Positions 16,695 through 25,222 of a stretch of 64,000 nt of DNA are shown piece by piece (within the stretch, counting starts at the first letter, position 1; each line of letters begins with the position of its first letter). The position numbers and the translations under genes are program-made. The DNA lies in the NCBI GenBank assembly GCA_947499255.1, contig CANMNF010000001.1, forward strand, positions 62,001 to 126,000. The letters run 5' to 3'. The notes under the pieces are model-generated. The model was not told the origin of the DNA. It was given only the letters and a program-made list of their open reading frames with translations, and ran no database searches. This stretch comes from an uncultured Sphingomonadaceae bacterium. Lineage in GTDB: Bacteria > Pseudomonadota > Alphaproteobacteria > Sphingomonadales > Sphingomonadaceae.

Positions 16695-18047
16695 TCAGTT
16701 ATATTCAATCACAGCATCACGACGAAGGTCGCGCCGGTAACGCTGTGCACGCTTGCCAACACGCTCATCTTCGATCTGTGCTGCGATTTGTTGCGCATTG
16801 GGCGTTGCGACAGGAGCTGGATCATCGCGGCCACACAGCATCAATACGCGGATGCCTTCGGTCAGATCGCCGAAAGGAGGGCTGGCCTGGCCTATATTGA
16901 GGCCAAGCAAGACACCTTGCAAAGCTTCGGGCAAAGCGCGCACGGCGATGCCATCATTGTCAACAGTCGTGGCGCCAATTGCCGCCGCTTTGGCATCCGC
17001 ATCACCGCAACCGCGCATCGTATCAACCGCTTCTATGAAAGCTGTACCGCGCGCTTCAGCGATTTCGGGCGAGGTATCAGGAGCGAACTCAATACCGATT
17101 TGCTTCAGGCTCAAAATGGCGTCACGCGGATCGGCCATGCCAATTTGACGCTTATCGATCATCAACAGAATGGAGAAACCGCCCGGGATTTCTACAGGCC
17201 CAACCAATTGGCCGGGCACCATTTCGCGAGCTATCGTTTCAAGTTGCGGGTTTTGCAGCTGTTCCAGACGCAACCAGCCAAGATCACCGCCCGCCGCCGC
17301 TGAGGAGGCTTCCGAAAACTGGCGTGCATAATTTACAAAACTGGCGCCTTGGCGCAGTTGCGAAACCATCTGCTGAGCATTGGCAAGCACAGTTTCGCGC
17401 GTTGCCGGTGCCGCCGCCAAGAAAATCTCGCCCAGACGATATTCGGCCGTACCGCGCGATGCTTCGAGCCTTTTGACAAGCTCTTCAACTTCGGTATCGG
17501 ATACGCCGACAAAGGGTATGACATTGCGACGAAGCAGTCTTTCCCATGCCAGTTCGCCTTGAATCTGCCGCATAACAGAACGACGGCTTGATCCAATTGA
17601 GCGCAGATGTTCGTCAAGTTGCTCAACCGGCATATTGCGCAGTTCAAGCGCGTACTGATTATAAGCAGATTCCACTTCATCCTGATCGACCGGCATTTCC
17701 AGTGCAATGGCTTCTTGCACCTGAATGGTTTCATCAATCAGGTTGCGAAGCACTTGCAAACGCACGGCTTGCTCTTCTTCGGGTGAGAGTTCCTGATTAT
17801 TGCCTTCCAGGAGTAGCGCGATCCGGTGATCGATATCGGTGCCGGTAATGATGCTGCCGTTCACCCGCGCAGTTGCCCGGCGCATATTGGGATCGGTATT
17901 GCCGATAAAGGAGATATCTTCAGGCAGGTTAAAGGCATCTGCGGCAGATGAGGCAACCTGCGCGTGCGCCGGCGTTCCGCCCAAGGCCAAACCTCCGGCA
18001 AAAACGGCTGCCGTCAGGGTCTTTAATGTCTTCGCGATAGGGATCAC
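16695..18047 (-). CDS. surA: Periplasmic chaperone / peptidyl-prolyl isomerase SurA
   Basis: Chaperone for outer-membrane proteins such as the upstream LptD. The 450-residue protein has a signal peptide (to about residue 29, TPAHA-Q). The SurA N-terminal helical domain follows, with ARVNGSIITGTDIDHRIALLL. A parvulin domain lies around residues 195-300, with YRLGEIFLAA, ANAQQMVSQLRQGASFVNYARQFSEASSAAAGGDLGW and GPVEIPGGFSILLMIDKR. The second parvulin unit is degenerate. A gap of 151 bases separates it from lptD. Confidence 0.93.
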   Translation of the reverse strand: MIPIAKTLKTLTAAVFAGGLALGGTPAHAQVASSAADAFNLPEDISFIGNTDPNMRRATARVNGSIITGTDIDHRIALLLEGNNQELSPEEEQAVRLQVLRNLIDETIQVQEAIALEMPVDQDEVESAYNQYALELRNMPVEQLDEHLRSIGSSRRSVMRQIQGELAWERLLRRNVIPFVGVSDTEVEELVKRLEASRGTAEYRLGEIFLAAAPATRETVLANAQQMVSQLRQGASFVNYARQFSEASSAAAGGDLGWLRLEQLQNPQLETIAREMVPGQLVGPVEIPGGFSILLMIDKRQIGMADPRDAILSLKQIGIEFAPDTSPEIAEARGTAFIEAVDTMRGCGDADAKAAAIGATTVDNDGIAVRALPEALQGVLLGLNIGQASPPFGDLTEGIRVLMLCGRDDPAPVATPNAQQIAAQIEDERVGKRAQRYRRDLRRDAVIEYN

Positions 18048-18198
18048 GGGGCAAATCTCTCTTAAATCTATCTGTACAGACGCATCAAAGCCGCGCCATG
18101 TTACTCGGTTTGGCCATGGTCAAGGGCAACTGAACCCAAGCTGAGCCGCGCTTTTAACCAATATGTGTGGCGGTGCCAAATTTTGTGGAACCTTGTCC

Positions 18199-20448
18199 TC
18201 AACGAAAGCCCAAATTGCGCAGTGAGAAATAGAACCGGAAGGAGCTTCCGCTTTGTGCATCAGCCAGTTCGATATAATCGCGCCGCCACGTAACGCCAAA
18301 TTCCAGACAATCATCGGAATAAGCAACGCCAAGCCGGGTCCGCAAGGGTTCAAACCCATCGGCCAACTGGGTGGGGTCTTCATCCCGGTCTGTGAGATTA
18401 ACGACCGCAGAGCCGAACACTGACCAATATCGCGAGAAGGTAAATCGGCCTGCAGCGCGGATCTCTTCCCGGTCCTGCAAATCCTCAAAGCCCAAAGCGA
18501 TATCGCGATTAAGCCGCAAATAGCCCAGTTCAAGATAGTTGCTGTCCGACCCAAAGGTTGCATCAAATTCGTTGCGACGCGCAGCGAAATTGTCTTTGTC
18601 GAGCCGGAAACGGTGGGTGAGTTTCAGGAAATCGCGGTACCGGACTTCGGTACGGCCCACGAAATCAGAGAATTTCTCCGTCAAACCCGTACCATCGGGA
18701 AACAGCGTGGGCTTATCAGTCAGACGATAGGATTGGCCGATATTTGTTTTGACCCGCCAACCGGGGAAATTGGCCTGCCAATCAGCGCCATATGTTACGC
18801 GCGCGCCATCCTCCACCCGGTCATATCCCGGAAAACGGTTGAGCGCGAAGAGATTGGAATCCTCCAGATCAATCGCGCGCGCATCTTCGTTTGGAATATC
18901 GAGATTGCGGATGTCGGGCGTGGCCACAAACTGCACACGCGGGGTCAAAATCTGTGTCCCGTCACCGGCAAAGTTACCAATGAACGGCCATTGCACATCA
19001 ACCGCACCGATCGCGATGCCGCGCGTCTGCCAACCACCTGCACCGCGATAGGAAGGTGTGATCGTCGCGAGGTTATCATCTGAATGATACACATCGCCGC
19101 GCACCATCCCGGTGAACGTTATTTCTTGTCCCAAAGGCGTAATCCGGCGCAAGTCCCACTGGCCGCGGGCAAATGCGCGCTGTGTATCTTGCCCTTCGAT
19201 ACGTGTGATTGCGAGTGTGTTGGCTTGCAATTCCACCTTCCCGCCAAGCACCGGATCAGTCAGCCGATGACGATAATCGATAAGCGGGAGGGCAAGCGGT
19301 ACCTGACCTTGATCAGTGCTGACCAAAAGCGCCTGTGTCGCCCAGCCAGACAGCGAGAGATAGGATTGGTCGTCAATCCGCTCCAATTTCACATTGGAGC
19401 GCAACCGATCTTCACGGCTGATATCATAACGGCGCAGGAATGTGCGATCACTGGCAAGCCGCAACGATCCGCTTGCTTGCCAGCTTTCAGTAAGCTGAAA
19501 ACGACCATTGGCGAACAGATACCCGCGAAAATCTTTTTCCGAAGTGGCAACCGTGGAATTGAGCGGAATGCGCGTGCCATAAGTGCCGTAACCTGTGACC
19601 TGAAACGCGCCGCGCTGTGTTAATTGGCGATATTGGGCAGAAACCATTGGCGCAGCTTCGGTATATAGAAAGCCTGTCAGCAGCAAATCGCGATTATCGG
19701 CCAGACGCCAATAATAACTATCGCTGATTTCAATACCGTTGGACGCGGTGAGGCCAATATCGGGAATAAACACGCCAGAGGCTGCACCGCCATCGGCGCG
19801 AACACGCAGGCCCGGCAATGGCAGTATGCGCGCCCCAAACAGTTCCAGATACGCGCCGCGAAAACGGATGCTATCGCTTGCAGCTTCGTAATATACCCGC
19901 TCTGCCGTGACGCGCCAGCTGGGGCTGCGTTCGCATCCATCCTCGTCCAGCACGCTGCAGGAGGAATATGTCGCCCGGTCCAGCGCAATATCGCCGCCTT
20001 CCAGCCGCTGCGCTTCTATTGCAGCCAATCTGCCGCCCTGGCGGAAGGCCAAAAGCAAATTCGACATCGCGCCCGCTTCAAGCGCATCTGTCAGGACAAC
20101 GCGGTCTGTATAAAGCTGATTGCCATCCGCATCGACAAGGCGGATTTCACCTTCTGCGATAATTTCACCGGTCAAACGGTTCCATGTGACCGATTGTGCG
20201 CGCAGCGATTCGTCGCCAGAGCGCAGCACCACATTGCCATTTGCAGACACGGTATCTGTTTCATCATTGTACCGCAGTTCATCGGCTTCAAAGGCGATTT
20301 CGCGCGGTTCTTTCGGCTCGGCCTCTTGCGCAGTTTCAATACCTTGCGCGATAGCAGGCTGCGCGATGCCGCAAGCGGCCAGCACCAAAGCGGCGGCAGC
20401 AGTAACCTTCATCGTGGTATCGGGAAAGACGCGGAACAGCGGGGGCAT
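18199..20448 (-). CDS. lptD: LPS-assembly protein LptD
   Basis: Outer-membrane barrel that inserts lipopolysaccharide into the outer leaflet. The 749-residue protein has a signal peptide (cleavage after about residue 34, QPAIA-Q). An OstA/LptA-like beta-jellyroll follows: FEADELRYNDETDTVSANGNVVLRSGD. The C-terminal barrel ends in FYFSLRNLGFR. Cysteines in CSVLDEDGC and DDCLEFGV are candidates for the interdomain disulfides that LptD needs. Start at 20448 assumed; an in-frame ATG at 20412 (MKVTAAAALVLAACG) gives a tighter signal peptide and is a real alternative. Confidence 0.94.
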   Translation of the reverse strand: MPPLFRVFPDTTMKVTAAAALVLAACGIAQPAIAQGIETAQEAEPKEPREIAFEADELRYNDETDTVSANGNVVLRSGDESLRAQSVTWNRLTGEIIAEGEIRLVDADGNQLYTDRVVLTDALEAGAMSNLLLAFRQGGRLAAIEAQRLEGGDIALDRATYSSCSVLDEDGCERSPSWRVTAERVYYEAASDSIRFRGAYLELFGARILPLPGLRVRADGGAASGVFIPDIGLTASNGIEISDSYYWRLADNRDLLLTGFLYTEAAPMVSAQYRQLTQRGAFQVTGYGTYGTRIPLNSTVATSEKDFRGYLFANGRFQLTESWQASGSLRLASDRTFLRRYDISREDRLRSNVKLERIDDQSYLSLSGWATQALLVSTDQGQVPLALPLIDYRHRLTDPVLGGKVELQANTLAITRIEGQDTQRAFARGQWDLRRITPLGQEITFTGMVRGDVYHSDDNLATITPSYRGAGGWQTRGIAIGAVDVQWPFIGNFAGDGTQILTPRVQFVATPDIRNLDIPNEDARAIDLEDSNLFALNRFPGYDRVEDGARVTYGADWQANFPGWRVKTNIGQSYRLTDKPTLFPDGTGLTEKFSDFVGRTEVRYRDFLKLTHRFRLDKDNFAARRNEFDATFGSDSNYLELGYLRLNRDIALGFEDLQDREEIRAAGRFTFSRYWSVFGSAVVNLTDRDEDPTQLADGFEPLRTRLGVAYSDDCLEFGVTWRRDYIELADAQSGSSFRFYFSLRNLGFR

Positions 20449-20545
20449 GGCTTGCCTATTGCACCGTGCGCACCTATTCGCAACGCTTTGTAAAGCGCTT
20501 CATTCCTAGCGTGGCTTTCTTGCAATTTTTCGCCTCGGAGTATTC

Positions 20546-22009
20546 ATGCAAATCCATTTCACTGCCGCCCCTGATGCCAACACGCCGCGCCTTGCTGCGC
20601 GCGTTATCAATCAGGACATGCTTCCCGATGATTTGCCCACAGCAATTGTTGAAGGCGCCAAGGCTTCGCGCTTTGCGGGCAAGACAGGGCAGGTGTTTGA
20701 AGGGTTTGTGGATGACACATCGGGCGTTTTGCGCCTCGCGCTTGCCGGGGCTGGAAAGCCCGATGATGATGGCCGTGCGGCGGCTTTGGAGCGCGCTGGC
20801 GCTGCCCTGACGGCCAAGTATCTGACTTCAGGGGAAGAAGCGCTGGCGCTGGATTGCCGCAGCGGCGATCTTGATGCAGCCGGTGTAACTTCTGTCCTGT
20901 TGGGAATGCGCCTGCGCAGTTGGCGCTGGGATACCTATCGCACGAAATTGAAGGATGAGCAGAAGCCAACGCTTTCCAGCATCACCGTAATCGGTGCGCC
21001 TGAGGGCACTGAGGCGGCGTGGGAAGACGCGGCAGCGGTTGCTACAGGTGTTGAGTTGACCCGCGAACTCGTCGCAGAACCTGCCAATGTGATTTATCCC
21101 GAAAGCTTTGTTGCGCGTTGCAAGGAGCGCTTTGCAGGCACTGGCGCAGAAATCAGCGTGCTGGGCGAAGAAGAAATGGCCGCGCTTGGCATGGGTGCGC
21201 TGCTTGGGGTGAGCCAAGGTTCAGTGCGCGAAGGGCAATTGCTGGTCATCAAATGGATGGGCGGCGCGGCCAATGAAAAGCCAACCGTTTTTGTGGGTAA
21301 AGGCGTGACCTTCGATACAGGCGGCATCTCCATCAAACCTGCTGGCGGCATGGAAGATATGAAGTGGGACATGGGCGGTGCTGGCGCGGTTGCCGGTGCC
21401 ATGCTGTCTGTCGCTGGCCGCAAGGCAAAGGCCAATGTTATCGGTGTATGCGGGCTGGTGGAAAACATGCCCGATGGCAATGCACAGCGCCCCGGCGATG
21501 TCGTCACCACGATGAGCGGGCAGACGGTCGAAGTGATTAATACCGATGCCGAAGGGCGGCTGGTCTTGTGCGATGCGCTGACCTGGGCGCAGAAGGAATT
21601 TGCGCCCAAGCGGATTGTTGATCTTGCCACATTGACCGGCGCGATGATGATTGCGCTGGGGATGGAGCATGGTGGCTTGTTCGCCAATGATGATAGCCTT
21701 GCTGATGATCTTCTGGCGGCTGGCAAATCCTCTGGCGACAAGCTGTGGCGTTTTCCGCTGGCGCCGGAATATGACAAGCTGATCAACAGCCCGATTGCCG
21801 ATATGAAGAATGTCGGCCCGCGCTGGGCAGGCTCAATTACGGCGGCGCAATATTTGCAGCGGTTCATCGATGATGGCGTGGCATGGGCGCATTTGGACAT
21901 TGCCGGCATGGTCTGGTCAGACAAGCCGGGCGCAACGTGGGACAAAGGCGCGACAGGATATGGCGCGCGCTTGATCGATAACTTTGTGCGGGAAACCTGC
22001 GAGGGATAA
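20546..22009 (+). CDS. pepA: Leucyl aminopeptidase (M17)
   Basis: A 487-residue cytosolic M17 aminopeptidase that removes N-terminal residues from peptides. The signature NTDAEGRLVLCDAL lies around residues 330-343. Metal-binding and catalytic segments include VGKGVTFDTGGISIKPAGGMEDMKWDMGGA and VDLATLTGAMMIALG. A ribosome binding site (CGGAG near 20536-20540) precedes the ATG. It is divergent from lptD, with a 97-base gap that should hold promoters for both. Confidence 0.95.
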   Translation: MQIHFTAAPDANTPRLAARVINQDMLPDDLPTAIVEGAKASRFAGKTGQVFEGFVDDTSGVLRLALAGAGKPDDDGRAAALERAGAALTAKYLTSGEEALALDCRSGDLDAAGVTSVLLGMRLRSWRWDTYRTKLKDEQKPTLSSITVIGAPEGTEAAWEDAAAVATGVELTRELVAEPANVIYPESFVARCKERFAGTGAEISVLGEEEMAALGMGALLGVSQGSVREGQLLVIKWMGGAANEKPTVFVGKGVTFDTGGISIKPAGGMEDMKWDMGGAGAVAGAMLSVAGRKAKANVIGVCGLVENMPDGNAQRPGDVVTTMSGQTVEVINTDAEGRLVLCDALTWAQKEFAPKRIVDLATLTGAMMIALGMEHGGLFANDDSLADDLLAAGKSSGDKLWRFPLAPEYDKLINSPIADMKNVGPRWAGSITAAQYLQRFIDDGVAWAHLDIAGMVWSDKPGATWDKGATGYGARLIDNFVRETCEG

Positions 22010-22021
22010 GGGCGCACTTTC

Positions 22022-22177
22022 ATGCCCAAGATGAAGCGCAAGGCCGATCTGCCAAGCAAGATTTGCGAGACATGCGGCCTGCCTTTTAACTGGCGCAAAA
22101 AGTGGGCGCGAGATTGGGACAATGTACGCTATTGTTCCGAACGGTGCCGGCGCAACAAGGGATCAGACGGTACCTGA
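22022..22177 (+). CDS. DUF2256 zinc-finger-like mini-protein
   Basis: A 51-residue basic protein starting [19 protein letters not shown]. The pattern C-x2-C, then [26 protein letters not shown], matches the DUF2256 family: two cysteine pairs that could bind one zinc, with a conserved aromatic/basic core. It lies 12 bases after pepA and may be co-transcribed with it. Function is unknown; nucleic-acid contact is plausible from charge and fold type but unproven. Confidence 0.9.
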   Translation: MPKMKRKADLPSKICETCGLPFNWRKKWARDWDNVRYCSERCRRNKGSDGT

Positions 22178-22203
22178 GTGAATGGGGCGATAGGGCGGAA
22201 TAG

Positions 22204-22305
22204 CGCCCTCAAGTAGCGAAGCGATAGGGCACAAACACGCCCTCAAGTAGCGAAGCGATAGGGCACAAACACGCCCTCAAGTAGCGAAGCGATAGGGCAC
22301 AAATA
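22204..22305 (+). repeat. Three tandem 34-bp repeats upstream of holC
   Basis: Copies start at 22204, 22238 and 22272. The first two are identical; the third differs by one base at its end (ACAAATA for ACAAACA), where it runs into the ATG of holC. Each unit contains GCCCT and AGGGC 16 bases apart, so each can form a small hairpin. A partial copy (GCGATAGGGC) sits at 22187-22196. The last copy supplies AGGG, the likely holC ribosome binding site. Confidence 0.95.
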
Positions 22306-22743
22306 ATGCGCGTGGATTTCTATCAGCTCAGCCGTGATCCGGCCCCGCAAGTTGCCGCGCTTTTGGCAGGCAAGGCGTTGGGTGCGGGCGCGCGGGTGCT
22401 GATTGTCGCGGATGATCAGGCGCTGCTTGAGGAAAGTTCGCGCGCCTTGTGGGAGGCATCGCCGCAGAGCTTTCTCGCCAATGCGATGGCGGGCGGTGAT
22501 CACGATGCGCGTCAACCGATCTTGCTTTCTTCACAGCTTTCGCCAACCAACAAGGCGGAGATGTTGATCCTTGCCGATGGGATGTGGCGCGATCCCGGTG
22601 ATGCGTTTGCGCGCGTAATGCTGTTGTTTGATGCAAGCACTATCGACAATGCGCGCGCAACATGGCGCGAACTGGGTGAGAATGATGCGATCACGCGCCA
22701 TTTCTGGAAGCAGGAAGGCGGGCGCTGGGTCGAAGGGCCTTGA
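22306..22743 (+). CDS. holC: DNA polymerase III chi subunit
   Basis: A 145-residue chi-type subunit that links the clamp loader to single-strand binding protein. The opening RVDFYQLSRDPAPQVAALLAGKALGAGARVLI, then DDQALLEESSRALWEASPQSFLAN, and PILLSSQ and FWKQEGGRW are family features. The start codon directly follows the third 34-bp repeat, so translation or mRNA structure of this gene may be affected by repeat number. Confidence 0.93.
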   Translation: MRVDFYQLSRDPAPQVAALLAGKALGAGARVLIVADDQALLEESSRALWEASPQSFLANAMAGGDHDARQPILLSSQLSPTNKAEMLILADGMWRDPGDAFARVMLLFDASTIDNARATWRELGENDAITRHFWKQEGGRWVEGP

Positions 22744-22793
22744 CCGCGCCGCCATAGCTGCAATTCTATGCGCCACTAGTTGGGAGTCTTGAT

Positions 22794-23291
22794 ATGCGAA
22801 TGATAGTTGTTTTGGCAGGAGCTGGATTGCTGGCAGCATGTGGCGGGCCGGGCGAAGGCTCTTTCACCAATGAGGACGGCGAAACAGTCGATTATGATAT
22901 CGACAGCAGCGGTGAGGAAAGCACTTTCACCATGCGCGGTGATGATGGTGAGGAAATCGAGATCAATACCGGCACCTCGGTTGAAGCCGATTTGCCCGGT
23001 GGTTTCACGCTTTATCCCGGCGCAACTGTGGTCAGCACTTCGAATGTGTCGGTCAATGAAGGCAAAGGCACGATTGTGTTTATGACCAGTTCTGACAGCC
23101 CGGCTGAACTGGCTGATTTTTATAAAGCGCAGGCTGAGGCCGCTGGCATCGCGATCAATATGGAAAACACTTCAGCCACCAGCAAAATGATCGCTGGTCA
23201 GAATGAGGCGGGCGACAGTTTTACCATATCTGCCAATGCGACGGATGGGGGGTCAAGCGCGCAATTGATGGTCGGCGTAGATCTTCAATAG
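22794..23291 (+). CDS. Small acidic lipoprotein of unknown function
   Basis: A 165-residue protein with a short signal peptide and lipobox LLAAC (Cys16). The mature part is very acidic and Gly/Ser/Thr-rich in its first half (TNEDGETVDYDIDSSGEES). The second half has LPGGFTLYPGATVVSTSNV and SDSPAELADFYKAQAEAAGI, a pattern seen in many short bacterial lipoproteins with an alpha/beta substrate-like domain. No function is assigned. GGGAG near 22781-22785 precedes the ATG. An 11-bp tandem duplication covers its stop codon. Confidence 0.85.
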   Translation: MRMIVVLAGAGLLAACGGPGEGSFTNEDGETVDYDIDSSGEESTFTMRGDDGEEIEINTGTSVEADLPGGFTLYPGATVVSTSNVSVNEGKGTIVFMTSSDSPAELADFYKAQAEAAGIAINMENTSATSKMIAGQNEAGDSFTISANATDGGSSAQLMVGVDLQ

Positions 23292-23307
23292 GCTGGCAAT
23301 AGGCTGG
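23286..23307 (+). repeat. 11-bp tandem duplication over a stop codon
   Basis: CAATAGGCTGG occurs twice in direct succession. The first copy contains the last codon and TAG stop of the lipoprotein gene; the second repeats CAATAG just after. It looks like a recent slippage duplication with no effect on the protein. Confidence 0.85.
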
Positions 23308-23435
23308 TATTTAGCTTGCAGTAGGTTGGACAATCGCACCGCGAATGTGACTGCGCGCTTGCCCATAAGCGGGCAGGGCGCTAGGGGCGCGCGCGAAAAC
23401 AAATGTCCGTTCTCACAAGTTCAAGGAATATTCCC

Positions 23436-23858
23436 ATGGCGGTTACCCGCACCTTTTCGATCATCAAGCCCGACGCTACTCGCCGCAATCTGACGGGTGC
23501 TGTCACCAAGAAGCTGGAAGATGCTGGCCTGCGCGTTGTCGCATCCAAGCGCATTCATATGAGCCGCGAACAAGCCGAAGGCTTTTACGCCGTCCATAAA
23601 GAACGCCCTTTTTTCGGTGAGCTGGTTGAATTCATGATCAGCGGCCCGGTTGTCGTGCAAGTCCTCGAAGGCGAAGACGCTGTTCCTGCCAACCGCAAAG
23701 TAATGGGCGCAACCAACCCTGCCGATGCCGATGAAGGCACGATCCGCAAGGAATTTGCTGAATCGATCGAAGCAAACTCGGTCCACGGTTCAGACAGCGA
23801 TGAAAATGCTGCCAACGAAATTGCGTTCTTCTTCAACGAAGACGAAATTGTTGGGTAA
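23436..23858 (+). CDS. ndk: Nucleoside diphosphate kinase
   Basis: A 140-residue enzyme that transfers gamma-phosphate between nucleoside triphosphates and diphosphates. It begins [22 protein letters not shown]. The nucleotide-binding loop [19 protein letters not shown] and the phospho-histidine motif ANSVHGSDS are present. AAGGA at 23423-23427 supports the ATG at 23436 over an in-frame start at 23403. Two hairpins follow the stop. Confidence 0.97.
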   Translation: MAVTRTFSIIKPDATRRNLTGAVTKKLEDAGLRVVASKRIHMSREQAEGFYAVHKERPFFGELVEFMISGPVVVQVLEGEDAVPANRKVMGATNPADADEGTIRKEFAESIEANSVHGSDSDENAANEIAFFFNEDEIVG

Positions 23859-23861
23859 ATT

Positions 23862-23882
23862 TGTTTCGGCTTAGCTGAAACA
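23862..23882 (+). terminator. Short hairpin after ndk
   Basis: TGTTTC and GAAACA pair over six bases around a nine-base loop, starting three bases after the ndk stop. A much longer hairpin follows 11 bases later; together they probably end the ndk transcript. Confidence 0.4.
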
Positions 23883-23893
23883 GGACGGCTCCG

Positions 23894-23952
23894 GCCCGCT
23901 TCTCCTCCCAACCACCCGTTTGGATACTGGGTGGTTGGGAGGGGGAGCGGGC
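23894..23952. terminator. 24-bp stem hairpin between convergent genes
   Basis: The arms 23894-23917 and 23929-23952 are complementary over 24 bases with only two wobble pairs, around an 11-base loop. The stem is unusually long and pyrimidine/purine-skewed (CTCCTCCCAACCACCC on one arm). No T run follows on either strand. It lies between ndk and the convergent sulfotransferase gene and could stop both transcripts or protect their 3' ends. Confidence 0.7.
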
Positions 23953-24009
23953 AGGCACCGCAACCAAAGCGCGGATGCGCTTTCCAGCAAATTATGCGCA
24001 GCGCGAAGT

Positions 24010-25218
24010 TTAGCTGCTTTGCGCTTCGTCAAAAGCTGCGTAGGCATTGCTGTGATGCTTATGGCTGCCTTTTTCCGCGCGGCTTTGTTCGCGGGCCATG
24101 ACTGCCAAGGTTTTGTCCGAAAGCGGCAGGCCTAGCGCATTATAAATGCGGCTGACTTCGCTGCGCCAATCCTCTGTCAAATCGGCGAATTCTACTTCGG
24201 CAACGGGGCCGGAATAATCACGCAAGGCGTTTTCCATGCGGCCTTCGCGCAGCGCGATCTTGCGCGCAACCTCAGCCTCGATCCAATCCATATCAACTTC
24301 GTCTGACTGGATCGTCATTTGATTGGCAACCAATGAGCCAGCGCTTTTCGCCAGATCAATTTCACAGCGCCTCGTGCGCACCACCAAGGCTTGAGGGAAT
24401 TGCGCCAGCAATGCCGGGAGATCTTCGGCAAATTGGGGTACTTTGATCACGCGCGGGCGATCCGCATTGCCGTGATTGCTGGCATCGGTGCGCAGGATGC
24501 GGGCAAATTCGCGGTAAATGGGGGCTGGATCGCGTGCCTCGCTCATCCCGGTAAAGCTGGGAATGCGCCATTGTGCTTCGTAAGCGCAATGATCAAGCGC
24601 GCCTGCAAGCCAGCCCAATTCTTCATCCGGGCGCGTGGTGCCAAAAGGGTGAATGGTATCGAGCCAAGGATCAATGGTGCGCGCAATCATCAGCGAAAGC
24701 GCCGACCATGCAGGCCGTGTGTCAGGCGTGCGCGGAACCGGATGCCAGCTATCGCAAAAACGGGTGCCTGCAAGGCCCGGATCAGCGGCCAACAGGCGAT
24801 GGACCCGCGTGGTGCCGCTGCGCATTTGGCCCACCACGATAACAGGCGGCGCGATCTGGGACTCCAAGCTTTCGGGCCTCTCTTCCCAAAAAGCGCCCAA
24901 TTGCAGCCGCTGCTTAATCACCCGCACCAATTGCCCATAAGCAATCGTCAGACCAAGCGCATTGAGGCGCGCTTCTTTCTCAAGCGAATGGGCAAGGGCG
25001 TCCAAGCGCATGCGAAAATCCGCCACATCTGCTTCACTACGCGCGATCATCTCGCCAGCAGCTAGGCCATCACGCAATGCCTTTGTCCACAGGTGATCAG
25101 GATCAAGCGAAGGCTTGGAACTCAGCCCCTTCTTCCACGCACGTTCCAGCAGCCCGCACAGCTGATCCACCCGTTCAGAACGGGCAAGGGGATGCGGTCT
25201 TGGGGGTGGTTTCAGCAT
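24010..25218 (-). CDS. Sulfotransferase family protein
   Basis: A 402-residue protein of the PAPS-dependent sulfotransferase superfamily. The 5'-phosphosulfate loop is VIVVGQMRSGTTRVHRLLAADP (about residues 124-145). The 3'-phosphate region may be the later RVIKVPQFAEDLPALLAQFPQALVVRTRR. An N-terminal helical region precedes the core, as in many alphaproteobacterial members of this group. The acceptor substrate cannot be read from the sequence. The gene lies four bases downstream of purN on the same strand and could be read from the purine operon. Confidence 0.85.
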   Translation of the reverse strand: MLKPPPRPHPLARSERVDQLCGLLERAWKKGLSSKPSLDPDHLWTKALRDGLAAGEMIARSEADVADFRMRLDALAHSLEKEARLNALGLTIAYGQLVRVIKQRLQLGAFWEERPESLESQIAPPVIVVGQMRSGTTRVHRLLAADPGLAGTRFCDSWHPVPRTPDTRPAWSALSLMIARTIDPWLDTIHPFGTTRPDEELGWLAGALDHCAYEAQWRIPSFTGMSEARDPAPIYREFARILRTDASNHGNADRPRVIKVPQFAEDLPALLAQFPQALVVRTRRCEIDLAKSAGSLVANQMTIQSDEVDMDWIEAEVARKIALREGRMENALRDYSGPVAEVEFADLTEDWRSEVSRIYNALGLPLSDKTLAVMAREQSRAEKGSHKHHSNAYAAFDEAQSS

Positions 25219-25222
25219 TCCT

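Noticed and set aside
21094-22122. Long minus-strand open frame of 342 codons antisense to pepA
   Set aside because: pepA is unmistakable on the plus strand. The antisense translation is Ser/Pro/Ala-rich with no family features, as expected for the mirror of GC-biased third positions.
22187-22305. CRISPR array
   Set aside because: The 34-bp units are contiguous, without unique spacers, and no cas genes are present.
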